From positions 22,501 through 86,500 of the forward strand of contig JAXBDG010000011.1 in assembly GCA_036320915.1 (NCBI GenBank): a stretch of DNA of 64,000 nt, in the 5' to 3' direction. The notes under the pieces are model-generated. The model worked only from the letters and a program-made list of their open reading frames with translations, made no database searches and was not told the DNA's origin. The position numbers and the translations under genes were made by a program. This stretch comes from Linnemannia elongata. Its lineage: Eukaryota > Mortierellomycota > Mortierellomycetes > Mortierellales > Mortierellaceae. Positions 1 to 11,869 of the stretch are shown here, piece by piece. The first letter of the stretch is position 1. Each line of letters starts with the position of its first letter.

Positions 1-3000
1 CCCCTCCTTCTCTCATTCACAATTCTCTGTCTTTCTCGCAATCTTCCTCTCCCCTCGCTCTCTTTTCTCTCCCTTGAACTTTTTCTTTCTTGCTTTTTGC
101 AGGGAAGGGGGAAAAAAAGGTGGCAAGAAGGGGTACGATCCCCTTTGGGGTCCCTCCCCTTTCTTGGACAGATGTGGCTAAACGGAAGGATATGTTATAT
201 TTTTTTTATATTCAACTAGATTAAGAAAATAAGAATAGGGAGTACCTTGACCTTGTCCTCGGTGACGACAATGATGACCTTTTCGCTAGACGAACGAAAA
301 ACGGATGTTGGGATTTCAATAGGGTCTTCCCTTTCTCTTAGTTATTCGCTCTCTCTAGCAAGGAGTGTATCACAGTGTGGTGGTCTTTGCCTGAATCCTA
401 AGGGTCAAAAAGATAAATTTGAATGACTGAATTACTACGGCGTGAAGAGAAAAGAAAGGACCCATAGTTTTTCATGGGAGGAGGGGAAATAGGGAAATGG
501 AAAGGAAAAAAAATTGCGCAAGAGACAAAATGAGGAACAAGATAAAAAGTGGTGTAGAGAGTCCATGCGAAAACCTGAGGCCTCTATTTGTGAATGTTGT
601 TTGTGTGTCTATGCGTGTGTCTGTCTCCTCAGTCTCGAGAAACAAGGAGTGAGTGAGTATGGGAGTGGGTTGAGTAAACGGGGGACTGAGGTAGGACAGG
701 AGATTGAAGTCTTCGTGTTCCTGTCGTGTTCCTGTCGAGAGCATAAAGGATTGTCCAAGGGGAGGGCGGGGGGAAGAGGGAGAGAGGGAAGGAGGGATAG
801 GGAGGGAGTGAAGCAAGGAGGAGCGAGTGGGAAGACAAGGGAAGGCATGGGAAAGGCAAGGGAATAGTAGGGAAGAAGGGGGTAGGGACAAGAAAGTAAA
901 AGAGCACGCGTAACAAAGAAAGAGAAAACGTACATATACACCGATCCACAGTGTGTAAGTGAGTGAGAGAGAGAGAGTAAAAGAGAGAGAACAATAGAAA
1001 ACGAAGACTTGAAGAGAGAGAAAGTAAGCGAGATGACTGGAGTAGGCGAAAGGGGCTGACTTGATATGAAAGAATCGAAGATGGAATGAACAAGACAAAT
1101 AGGATATGCACTGTGGTATTACGTCGCCGCAGAGTAAAGTACACGAATTATAGTGCTCATGCAGAGGCAGCCACGAATTGGCGAAGGCTAGCGCGATCGT
1201 TATTGCTGATTTTTTTTTTCTTTTTGGTCTTTCTTTCTCCACTCCTTGTACACACAATAAGATATGTTTTTTCTCTTTTCCATGCTGATGGTTGTTAGTA
1301 ACAATTGCGCATGTCCTAAAGTCTCCATTTCTCGATCTTCAATGCGCACAAACATGCAGCCTTATTTTAAATACAAAGTATCACAAAGTATCTCGAGGCA
1401 CACATAACCCCCCCTTTTCATACCCACAGACACCTTCCCCGTAATTTCATGTCAACTGGAGGACCCACATCTGTTATGTTGCCATTTTGCCTCCCTTTGT
1501 AATGTCATGCTATGCCATGCCATTGGCTGTTTTATTCACCACATCAAATTACACTACATAGAAACAAAACTGACGGACCGTCGAAGAAGCGCTTTATTTC
1601 AAATCTGACAGACTTGATAGGGGATCGTCAGTAATAATGACCACAAGGAAAAATAATAACAGAACAAGAAAAAAACAAGAAGAGGCAGTAGGCTCGCGAT
1701 CAGTCCCAGGAGAGTCCACTCTCCAGACCATGGTCCACAAGGCCACAATAGGGGGAAAGTAAAAGAAATGGAAGAAAGTGAAAGAGACACAGAGAAAAGG
1801 GAGTACTCCTTTTCTACAAAGAAGGGAGACAGGGTGACAGCAGAGAGTCAGACAGAGGGAGAAAGAGATACGAGTGTGGTTTACAAAACGAGTCTCATTT
1901 CTCTTTGTGTCTTTCTTTTTTTCATCTTTGCTAATGACTTGAGGTTGGAATACATCGGAATGTCCCTCTTTTGTCCAACACGACAAGGGATATCAACCGA
2001 TGACCTTTAAGGACTACATAAACGTCAAGCGCAATTCGCAAGTGATTAGCGTAGATAGTAAAAATGTTTGTCGTATTCAGGTACGTTCTCGGCTGCATGA
2101 ATATTCAAAAGAGCGATTGTCAGCACAGCCATCCTCGCGTCCCTTCTTTTTTGTCCTTCTCACTCCTTGTCTCTTTCGCTCTCTATCTTACTTAGTACCT
2201 CTTTCCTCTCTCTCTTTTACTTTGTAGCACTTTTTGACCCTTTTATTTCGCACCATTCATTCTCCCTCCCCTTCCCTTCTTCAGTTGGCTATTGCTACGA
2301 TGATGGTCCCTTTTTTTACATTTCAATGTGGGCCACCTCTTGTGTGTCGTAGTTGATGTAATATTCCCTCGAATATGATTACCCTTTTAGCCTCATGTCA
2401 TCCACCAGAGCTACAAAATAAATTAGGCAGCTTGCACTGCGATATGTACATGCTGCAAGTATGAGACCGAGACAAGACTTTGTCGCGTCTTTCATTTTTA
2501 CGATACATATAATGGATCGGGGTGTAGCATTGTGTGCTTATGATTGGCCCACTGACACCGATCAAACGCGAGCCTGCAGTTGACAAGAACCCTAGCCACT
2601 CCTAGGCGAAGCCGTATCTGTTGCACACCGTATATCACGCTGAACAGCGGTTACCATTGTCATCACAGACAAGTACCAACAATAACCACAGAGGAACTAG
2701 ACCACCCTAAACAATGTTCTTATTTCGGCCTCACTTGATTCCCGCTTATCAGATCTGCCTTCCTTTTGGCGATTGTGTTCAAAAGAAGGAAAGAAAATGA
2801 AGTTTGTTCCTTCACCTTCCCTCCCAAATGAAGGTATCCGTTCTCAACAGTCGCGCTCAGTTTGAGCTTAACAATAACAACAACAAAAATATGGGCTCCA
2901 GTTTATTATGTGCGCAGTCTGATTCTCAGTCATCTCCGTCTGTTCTTACCTTCTTTCTTTCTTTCTGAGTGTGTCATCCCCAGCAGCGCGCGATTTTGCA

Positions 3001-3370
3001 AACCGCCGCACTCTGTTAGGAAAAGTGACTGTTTTAATAGCGCCATTTTATGAATGCCTTACTCCGGTCAGATAAACGGACACAGTGCGCACATGTGGGA
3101 ATCTGATCGATGATCCGCACTCTATTCGTATGCACTGTGTCTGCCACTTTTGTCCGCAGACCTGAGCGGGTGCTCAAATACACCCAACGAAACCATCCTT
3201 CACATTTCATTCTCTTCTAATCAATTCCTCCCCACTCAACAACTCATCACCACAACTACTACCCGCACCAACCGTCTCCCATCCTCTCTCTTCCCCTCTA
3301 CTTTTTCTCGCCCAATCGTACAGTCCCCCCTGGCTCCAACAAGGACACCCGAAACAGGATCCTTCTCACG
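1..3370. other. Intergenic region, simple-sequence rich, upstream of ATM1
   Basis: I see no convincing gene in these 3.4 kb. Roughly 480-1070 is a long purine-biased stretch on the + strand with GA and GGA runs, which gives long but meaningless serine/leucine/proline-rich frames on the - strand. 1600-2350 alternates purine-rich and pyrimidine-rich runs. 2400-3050 has ordinary composition but no long frame. The last 200 bases before the ATM1 start (about 3180-3370) are C/A/T-rich and G-poor, typical of a fungal 5' leader. Confidence 0.6.
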
Positions 3371-6300
3371 ATGATCAGCCACGCCGCTTGGAACCAAGCG
3401 GTCAAGGCCCCGCTGCGGAGACTCGCCTCGACCCTCGCTGTCCCTGCCAACAACAGCTTTCAAACAACAGCAATCCCGCGCCAACCTAGACATACGTTCT
3501 CCGTCTGTTTCAAGTCCTCCCTTGCCCAACAAGGCCAATTCCTTGAGGTACTTACATATTTCACGCACCTACCAGACGAGTGCTTTCGCATCATGACATT
3601 GCCGTCGTTGTTGCTTTCAATTAACTATGCGATATATGAACAGTAGAAAACAACAAACGATGCATGACTAATGCGTATTGCTGCATATTCCTCTCCTATT
3701 TTCTCATATTATTTTTTTTGGCCTCAACCTGTCAAGTAGTCATCTTCTACAAGGAATGTAAACCGGTTATTTAAGGATACGACGTTCAATGCCACCCATA
3801 AGCGCTTCTTTACCCGACCCACAGCACCCCGTCTGAAGAACACCAACGATCCTCTATCTGGCACCAACACAGGAAGTTCCGCATCAGGAGCAGGAGCATC
3901 TCCCAAACCAGGATCTGGAGCTGCCGCTGCTCAAGCTGCCAAGATACCTCTTACTCAACAGGCGACCGCGTCAGGAACATCGCCTGCTGTCAAGGCCGCT
4001 GCTGAAAAGGCTTCCAACGCGGATCAAAATCAATTGGACTGGAAAATCTTCAAGGATCTCTCGAGCTACATCTGGCCCAAGAATGACCGTGGGGTTAAGA
4101 TCCGTGTTGTGGTTGCGCTGGGATTGTTGGTCATGGGCAAGATTCTGAACGTTCAAGTACCCTTCTTTTTCAAGGAAATCATCGACAAACTGAATGTCGA
4201 GTTTCCTGTCGAATCGACTGTCATCGGTGTCGTTGGAGCCGTCATTCTCGGATGTAAGTCTTTGTAGAATTCTTTGAGGAAAAGGAGAAATGATGATTAT
4301 GGGGGAGGGGGGTAAGAACAAAAAATGGGAAAAAGAAGGTAGAACCTTAACGAAAAGGGATGAAGTAAGAGAAAAAAAGAACTGCAAGAGGAAGAGAGGA
4401 AGAAATAAAAAAGAACCGCAATAGAAAAAGATAAAGTGGACTAGAAGAGTAGGTTGGAAAGACAAAGAGATTCCTTGGCTAATTTATTCCCATGTCAACC
4501 CTTCCCAGATGGTCTTGCAAGAGCTGGATCATCAATTTTCGGCGAGCTTCGTAACGCTGTTTTTGCTGCTGTTGCCCAAAAGGCCATCCGTCGCGTCTCT
4601 GCCAATGTCTTTGAACATCTGCACCGTTTAGATATGTCGTTCCATCTGACCAAGCAAACTGGTGGATTGAGCCGTGCCATTGATCGTGGAACAAAGTAGG
4701 CCTTGTTTTGTCTCTTTAGATCGTTACAACCGTATTCCATGCATTACGCGAAAATCTACTAACATTACGCCATACTCATACCCTTACCATTTAATTGCGC
4801 TCGACAACAAACAGAGGCATCAGTTTCCTTCTCTCGTCTATGGTCTTCCATCTTTTGCCTACTGCCCTCGAAATTACCATGGTTTGCAGTATCTTGACGT
4901 ATCAGTTCGGACCCTCCTTTGCAGCTGTCACCGCTGCCACCATGGCTGCCTATGCTTGGTTCACCGTTCAGACAACTGCCTGGAGGACAAAATTCAGGAA
5001 GCAGGCCAACGCCGCCGACAACCAAGCCGCGACCGTTGCCGTGGAATCCCTCATCAACTTTGAATCCGTTAAGGTATTTCTCAATTCACAAATTAATTGT
5101 TGAGATCACCTCTGTTCCATGTATGCATGAAATGGTGTATCTGACCATTTTCCATTCTCTACCTCCTTGCACATCTAGTATTTCAATAACGAAAAGTTTG
5201 AGCTGAAGCAGTATGATAATGCGTTGGCCAAGTACGAAACCGCGTCGTTGAAGATTGCCTCCAGTCTCGCCTTTTTGAACGCAGGGCAGAACGTGATTTT
5301 TTCGACCAGTTTGACGGCAATGATGTACCTCGCAGCTCAAGGAGTCCTTTCGGGAACGATGACAGTCGGAGATGTCGTCATGATCAACCAGCTTGTCTTC
5401 CAGTTGTCATTGCCTTTGAACTTTTTGGGATCTGTTTACCGTGAGCTCCGTCAGGCGCTGATCGATATGGAGGCCATGTTCAACCTGCAGGCCGTCCATG
5501 TCAAGGTCCAGGATAAGCCCGATGCACCTATCCTGAAGCTGGCTGCCAAGGGTGGAGAGCTGCGTTTCGAAGACGTTGTGTTTGGATACCACCCGGATCG
5601 CCCTATTTTGAAGGGTATCAGTTTTGTGGTCCCTGCAGGCAAGAAGGTCGCCATTGTTGGACCCTCTGGATGCGGCAAGTCGACACTTTTGCGTCTCTTG
5701 TTCCGTTTCTACGACCCTCAATCTGGCTCTGTGTACATCGATAATCAAAACATTCGCGACGTAAAGCTGGACAGTTTGCGGTCCCAGATCGGAGTTGTCC
5801 CTCAGGAGACGGCCTTGTTCAACACAACCATCAAGAGCAACATTCACTATGGACGCGTGACGGCCACGGATGAGGAGGTCATTCAAGCTGCCAAGAGGGC
5901 CCAGATCCACGACGCCATCATGAAGTTGCCCGATCAGTACGAGACTAAGGTCGGAGAGCGCGGATTGATGCTCTCTGGTGGTGAGAAGCAGCGTGTGGCC
6001 TTGTCGAGAGCCATCCTCAAGAACTCTCCCATTATGTTCTTTGACGAGGCCACCTCAGCCCTTGATACCCATACCGAGCAGGGTCTTTTGTCCAACATCC
6101 GCTCTGTCCTTCATGAGAAAGGAGGTACCAGTATCTTTATTGCCCATCGCTTGAGAACCATCGCCGACGCAGGTACTGTACCCTCTCTCTATTTTTTTTA
6201 TTGTTTGATGTCATCGCTTTGCTATTATTTTGCGGAAACGGAGCTGACATGTTCTGTCTCTGGTTTTCTTTCTATAGACGAGATTATTGTACTCAAGGAG

Positions 6301-6399
6301 GGACAGATCGCTGAGCGTGGTCGTCATGACCAGCTCCTCAAGAAGGACGGTATCTACCGCCACATGTGGGACACTCAGGAAGGCGAGGCTGTCTTTTAA
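3371..6399 (+). CDS. ATM1: Atm1-type mitochondrial iron-sulfur ABC half-transporter
   Basis: Six exons: 3371-3547, 3776-4253, 4509-4695, 4815-5073, 5179-6172, 6278-6399, giving 738 aa, normal for fungal Atm1. The family exports a glutathione-linked sulfur or Fe-S species from the mitochondrial matrix for cytosolic Fe-S protein assembly. The first ~60 residues are rich in Arg, Ala and Ser without acidic residues, as in a mitochondrial presequence, followed by a low-complexity Ala/Ser/Gly linker. A half-size membrane domain follows (about 130-430), including the family-typical [19 protein letters not shown]. The nucleotide-binding domain has Walker [10 protein letters not shown] (about 528), signature LSGGEKQR (about 632), Walker [13 protein letters not shown] (about 652) and switch histidine IAHR (about 689). 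All catalytic motifs are intact. The start is the first ATG of the presequence exon. The gene converges on the WD40 gene to its right, with about 240 bases between the stop codons. Confidence 0.95.
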
Positions 6400-6636
6400 A
6401 TAGTCAACACATATTTTGCATATTTCTTTCATCAATGAAGCTATTTTTTTTTTTTTTTTTCATTGCTCAAAAATTGTCAATTGTCATTGTTTATTGTAAA
6501 CACTAAAAGTACAGATAGGAAGAAAATAATATAATTGTACAGGGTTGAAGGACGTAGGGAAAGGAAGAAGTCAGAGATCGACAGAGATCGAGAGAAAGAG
6601 AGGAGAGAGAGCTGGAGTCCCAGCAAAAAGGCATGT

Positions 6637-8371
6637 TTAAGCCTCATCATTGTGCAAGGTCATGCCCTTGTTCTTGTACTTGGCAACCATGCCATCATCG
6701 ATTGAGTAGACACTCACTGCTCCCGTATCCGATCCGATAATGAGGTGTTCCATCGAGGGGGGCGTAGCCATCTGCGCGATGGGGCCAATATGGGTGTCCA
6801 GGTTCCAGATCTCTGTGTCTTCGGACGCGCGTCGAAGATCCCACAGCCTGACCGTTTCGTCGCCTCCGCCAGTCATCAGCATCGACTGACTGGTGCCACA
6901 GCTGGTCTGCCACCACAGGGCAGCTGTGACACCTGCATGGACTTGGTCATCGCTCCTCTCCGAGTGCTTCAGTCGATGAAGCACGCGCTTCATATGGCGG
7001 CGGTCAAAGACGGCTGTTTCGTTGGTATTGCACCCGCTAATCAAGTACCTCTGACAGGGACTGAAGCCAACCAGGTTCACGTCCTCGTGTCCAGAAATGG
7101 CCGATTGTACAACCTTGGCCGTTTTAAGATCTAGAACGCGAATTATCTCGTCTCCCTTCTCGTCATCCTCCGCGCTGGCTCGTCCTGAGGTTCCGCAAAC
7201 CAATTGGGCCCCAGAGGGTGAAAATGATAAGCAGGACACACTTTTCTCCGTAGAGCAGAACGCGCCACGCCTGTACCCAAGATCGCCATCGAGAGACTTT
7301 TGCATCAAATTGGCATCATAGATTGAAATGAGGCCATGCTTCCCGCCGGCGCCATCCTTCTGCCCATCCGCTCCCTCAAATCCTACTGCCACTACGTCCC
7401 AAAAGTGGTCGAAGCCAAAGCAGATGCTTGAGATGCATCGTCTCCCTCCACTGCGAGCCAACGTCCCATTCCCGACCTTTATCAGTCCTTCTTCGTCTAG
7501 AGCATAGATTTTGATCGTCCTTTGAGTATGCATGTATAAGTTAGAGTGGTTAGATGCCTTAACATGCGTTTATGTACAATGAAAGTAAAGCAAACAGCCA
7601 GCAACCTCAAAAAACGACTTACCCGTCAGCTGATCCGGTAGCGAACACGTCTTGATTATCCTTTGCGTATTCCTGAATGGCCACACGGGTCACTCTCGAG
7701 GTGTGTTCACCTAAAAAGCCATGCGCGGAGCGGACAAAGCTTTGACTGTTAGGGTCATTTCTTAATGGAAACCAAAAATATTAGACCGTGCATGCACAAC
7801 AAAAATTGGCTCACCAATCGTGTTCATTAAGGCACCAGTCTCCGCGTGCCAGATCTATAGACGAGCAAGTTTTGGGGCCGGGGTTAGAGCTGGTGTTTTT
7901 CTGAGGGATATTGAACCCTCAGCAGATATCTGAAAGTCGTCAAATACTTACCATAGTCTTGTGATCATCAGATCCTGAGATGAAAAACCTTTCTGAATTA
8001 GACAACTTGATATCGTTGACAGTGGCCACCATCTCTATAACGTAAAAAATAAGGGAGAACTCGATTGCAACGGGTTAGAAGGCGCTTCGTGACTGACCTA
8101 TGCACAAGGCATGCAAAGATCCACGGTACACCTAAAATGAGACGCGCACCTTGATTGAACCGCTGATCGAATCGCTTATGTCCTTCAAGCTTCTTTGAGG
8201 TCCCATTGTTAAGATCGCAGTGAAACAGGTTTCCTTTCCTGTTGTAGCTGTCCTGAGTCGCCACGTTCGCTATCGCCAGCTTCATGCTAATAAATGTCAG
8301 GTCAATGACAAGCCGAGTTAATATCCTCATGCTAAGGTATTCAATTAATCTTCCAAACGCTGTCACTGGAC

Positions 8372-8424
<53 letters not shown>

Positions 8425-9810
8425 ACGTTGAAGTTTTCAGAGCCATATCCACGACACTCCCACTGGAAAAGTTGAAACTTGTGACTGGACGATATGCTCT
8501 TGTCGTGTGAATTAGCAGATGGTCCTGTGAAATGAAAAATAAGGACATATGTTAGTCTCAAAAATAAGGGCGGAGACCTTGACTTCCGACAGACAAGAAT
8601 GAGAAAAAATCACCCGTGGCAACAAACCTTGATGAGTGGCACTCTAAAGCGACCAAGCTCTCGCAGTCCTAAAAGTGACCGCACGGATACCTTGCTCTGG
8701 ATCGGTATGCGACTTGGAATAGCTAGCCGAGGCGTCGTGGGATACAGCCTAATGGCTCTTTCAAATGCCTCCCGACAAACCGTCTCGTGCCGCCTGAAGG
8801 CCGTATATCGAAATAAATCACTAAATGCATCCTGAAATAATTAGCGCGAGTTTTCAGAATCTATGAGTTTTGTGCCCGAGAACGACTCTAGTGAGAGCAA
8901 TATCACAGTATTAACCATACCTTGCCACAGCTGTCCAGTCCACAGGATCTCCTCTGTTTGTGTATATGGCTACTTGACTGACTATGCGCTCCATCTCCAC
9001 GTTTGTCACATCTTCCGGTACTTCTATTCGAACTCGCTTGCGTGCATTCGGGCCGAATTCATCCTGAGTATTCCTGTTTTCCAGACGATACTGATAGGAC
9101 TATGTGTGAAAGAAAATGGTTGTGATCAGCTGTAAAGTTGTCGTCTTTCAGTTTACAATTTATGAACATACATGTGGCAGCCCCATGGTCTCACCAAGTC
9201 CCGGCACTTGGATTCATGGTATGACTTGTTCATGAGGTCGGTATAGTCTATGCTCTTCGGAGCTACTCTCGTTGTGACCTGCGAGATCTACAATAGATTT
9301 TTTTCGAGGAAGGGCAACCAATTTCAAGCCTGGTTAAGTGAGATACAATTGAGGAAGGCGCGCACGCCGACGGCGACACTGATGCCATGTAATCCATTTC
9401 AACTTCGGACTTTATACCTTCATGGAGCCGCCCAAAAGATAATCGGCTTCGTATTCGTATTCCTGCTCGCTTCCCTCCTCATATTTGTTTGGCATCATGA
9501 TCTCGTCAAAGTTGTCAGACTCGACCATCTTCATATCCTTCTGATCCTCGTGATTTTCGTGATTCTCTTGGTGTGCGTCTGTATTGCCATCTCCACCCGG
9601 CTCGGCCTCTTCTTTCAGCCTGTAAACCTCTCCTGGTGTGAAGATAGCTCCATCATCTTCGTTGTCGCTCTCGGAGTCGATGTTGATGACCTCGTTCGAG
9701 GCAGCAGATTTCCTGGGCACAGGCGCCTTGTCCTCGTCGTCAGAATCCACCAGAACAACCACAGGGGTAGGCTTGAGCCGAGGGTCGCGAGAGTAGTTGA
9801 TCTGTGACAT
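6637..9810 (-). CDS. WD40-repeat protein with acidic N terminus
   Basis: Eleven exons on the - strand: 9810-9418, 9278-9195, 9099-8921, 8820-8691, 8668-8614, 8524-8427, 8279-8150, 8034-7952, 7854-7815, 7710-7623, 7519-6637, giving 720 aa in one frame. Residues 1-131 are strongly acidic, with a DSDDED run and an IDSESDNEDD run. A middle segment contains GDPVDWTAVA, vaguely SANT-like. The C-terminal half carries WD40 blades: FISGSDDHKTMIWHAETG, FATGSADGTIKIYALD, a blade ending in AVFDRR, and LMTGGGDETVRLWDLRR. Such propellers are protein-interaction scaffolds. Acidic N terminus plus WD40 would fit a nuclear or chromatin protein, for example something like fission-yeast Raf1, but that is only a guess and I assign no symbol. 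The intron between exons 6 and 7 contains a 49-base homopolymer. The first two splice sites of exons 3-4 had to be picked by phase and are the least certain. Confidence 0.8.
8373..8421. repeat. A49/T49 homopolymer inside an intron of the WD40 gene
   Basis: 49 consecutive A on the + strand, so 49 T in the transcript, starting right after the GTGAG splice donor of the WD40 gene. The exact length is uncertain in any assembly because homopolymers are misread. Confidence 0.9.
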
Positions 9811-10307
9811 CGTGTGTCGTGTGTCGTATCCTGTCTATGCACGGTGAGGATAGTCCGGTTATTCCTTTTGTAGGTTGTCTGGTAGAGTAGTTGTTTTAAG
9901 GTTGTCTTGAGTAGTTGAGTCTGTTGTTACGAATGGGAGAGGTTGATGGGTGAATCCAGGGTGGGATGTCACTGAAGGCACCAAGTGTGTGTGTCTTGGT
10001 TGTATTGCTGCTGTTCCCAGAGTCTTGTTACCCGAGTCGATCCCTTTTCTCCTTCGAACACCCTTACACAACCAAGGATCCTGATTCCTGACGCTGCGTC
10101 AAAAGTGGTGGCGGGTTCAAGGGGGGAAGACTGGAGCCATTTGCAATGGCAATATGAGGAAGGAAATGGTGACTGTCATTCAATCGACTGGAGGTCAGAT
10201 CGCATATTTGCACATGTGTAGAACCATCGAGTCTGTGTGATTGCCTCTAATAAGTTTTTTTTTTATATTTATTTGATTTCTTAAGAACAACAGCGGAAGA
10301 CAAGACT
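9811..10307. other. Intergenic: WD40 promoter side and adenosine kinase 3' end
   Basis: About 500 bases between the WD40 start and the adenosine kinase stop, both on the - strand. It holds the 5' leader of the WD40 gene, with T/G-rich runs on the + strand, and the 3' flank of adenosine kinase with a T/A-rich stretch near 10255-10280. No separate gene seen. Confidence 0.6.
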
Positions 10308-11869
10308 CTAATCCTGCTTGATGTGAGCGGGGTAAGTAGGACCAACCTGCTGGATGACAGCGTGGGCGAGGTAGTGGCCCTTGGCAACCGAGGCAGCAAT
10401 GTCCTCACCCTGGACGAGCTTGGCCATGAAACCACCGCAGAAAGCATCTCCGGCACCGTTGCAGTCAACAATCTCGTTCTCAGGGATGGCAATAATGGGG
10501 TACTCCTGAATCGAGCCATCAGACTTGACGACAATGGTGTTGTTAACTCCTTGGGTGAAGACAACAAGACGCTCGCGCTGGGTGTTGACCTTGGGGAGCT
10601 TGGCAATGTAGGTAGCAATAGCCTTGACGTCCTTGGGGTTGGGCAAGTTGTGGGCAAGGGCATAGGCCTCGGCCTCACCCTCGTTACCAAAGACAACATC
10701 CATGTAGGGCATGACCTCATCCAGGACCTTGGTGAAGAACTGGGGGATGAAGGGAGCTGAGAGGTTCATGGTGAAGGTCTTGTTCTCAGCAGCGGCGTGC
10801 TTGGCGATCTCGAGGATACCCTCGGGGGTGACGGTCAAGAAGTAACCCTCGATGTAGTAGACCTTGGCGCCTTTGACAAGGTTCCAGGTGCGGTCGGCCT
10901 TGATGTGGTCGACGGTAAGCTTCTCGGCGGCAGAGAGCTTGGTGACGAGGGAGCGGTCGTGGCCAGAGATCAAGGCAGCGCAAGTACCGGTGGGGATGTT
11001 GCCGTGAATGTGGACGTACTCAGTGGTGAGACCGTCGGCCTGGGCGGCAGCAACCAACTGGGCGCTGAACTTGTCATCGGCGGTAGCTCCGACGTAGACA
11101 ACAGACTTGGGGGGCAACAAGCGCTGGGCACCACGGGCGGTGTTCTGGGAAGCACCTCCGGCAACGTAGACAACATCATGGAATTGGATGATCTCCTCGT
11201 ACCTATCAATTGATTTGAGTAACAGTAGGGGAGAAACGTGGTCAGTAAAGTGCAATTGAGAGGATCGCACTAACAACGCTGACACATGTGTCGATGGATT
11301 TGGCGTTGCTAGCGCCGAAATGTTGCTTTCTAAGCTTGGGGGTTTTCCTGGTCGTTGTTTCCTGGGAGAGTTGTGTGGAGGGAGAGGGAGTGTTGATAGT
11401 GCTGTGTATCATTGTTCCTTGCCCAGGCTGTTGAATCGGTTCACAGTCTTCGTTTTTCCTATTTGGTTCCTGGTAACTTCTTCTGCCCCTGAGATCCAGT
11501 TTGGTTGAGAAGGTATCGGACGGGTCACTTACAAGGACATGTGGGACTCGTCAGCGAGGATAGCATCGTTCGACTTCAAGTTATATCTATTCAATTATGA
11601 TAATGATGCTCCATGGTTAGCACATATGAACTATACGTTTCTTTTACACTCTCGGTCAGTTGGTCCGAGTGGGGCAGTTCATGGTTCATGGTTCGAGAGC
11701 AATGGAGTGTATGAAGGGATTAAGGTGTTTTATTTCTGGGGACAGATCAGATCATGATGAGGGCGAAAAGTAAGTTTTTTTTTCATAGTTACCTGGCGAG
11801 GAGCTCGTTGTCGGCCTTGACCTGGATGTCGAGGAGGGGGTTGCCCATGCAGAAGAGAGGGTAGGTCAT
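10308..11869 (-). CDS. ADK: Adenosine kinase (PfkB family)
   Basis: Three exons: 11869-11793, 11586-11533, 11202-10308, giving 341 aa, the usual adenosine kinase length. It phosphorylates adenosine to AMP with ATP, pulling S-adenosylhomocysteine hydrolysis forward and recycling purine. The N terminus MTYPLFCMGNPLLDIQ is the ribokinase-fold opening. Next come NLKSNDAILAD, then GGASQNTARGAQ (substrate-binding glycines) and near the C terminus VDCNGAGDAFCGGF, the PfkB signature with the catalytic Asp of GAGD. The short first exons were placed because they restore the missing N terminus in frame with clean GTAACT and GTAAGT donors. Both flanking genes are unrelated. A hydrolase that makes its substrate adenosine (SAHH) lies 43 kb away in the same window. 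Confidence 0.95.

Noticed and set aside
246..345. Possible exon on the - strand reading IPTSVFRSSSEKVIIVVTED
   Set aside because: The segment has coding-like composition and a weak GTACTC donor, but nothing in the remaining 245 bases continues it. It might be part of a gene off the left edge, but there is not enough evidence.
472..1257. 261-codon frame on the - strand and several shorter frames on both strands
   Set aside because: Caused by the purine-rich + strand composition. The products are Ser/Leu/Pro/Phe runs without domains, and different frames look alike in composition.
6179..6277. Read-through of the last ATM1 intron, which keeps the frame open
   Set aside because: The 105-base intron is a multiple of three without a stop, but has a clear GTACTG donor and a TTTCTATAG acceptor, and removal restores the conserved ABC sequence [13 protein letters not shown].
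10323..11213. Two + strand frames of 138-145 codons opposite adenosine kinase
   Set aside because: Antisense shadows of a codon-biased gene, without start context or motifs.
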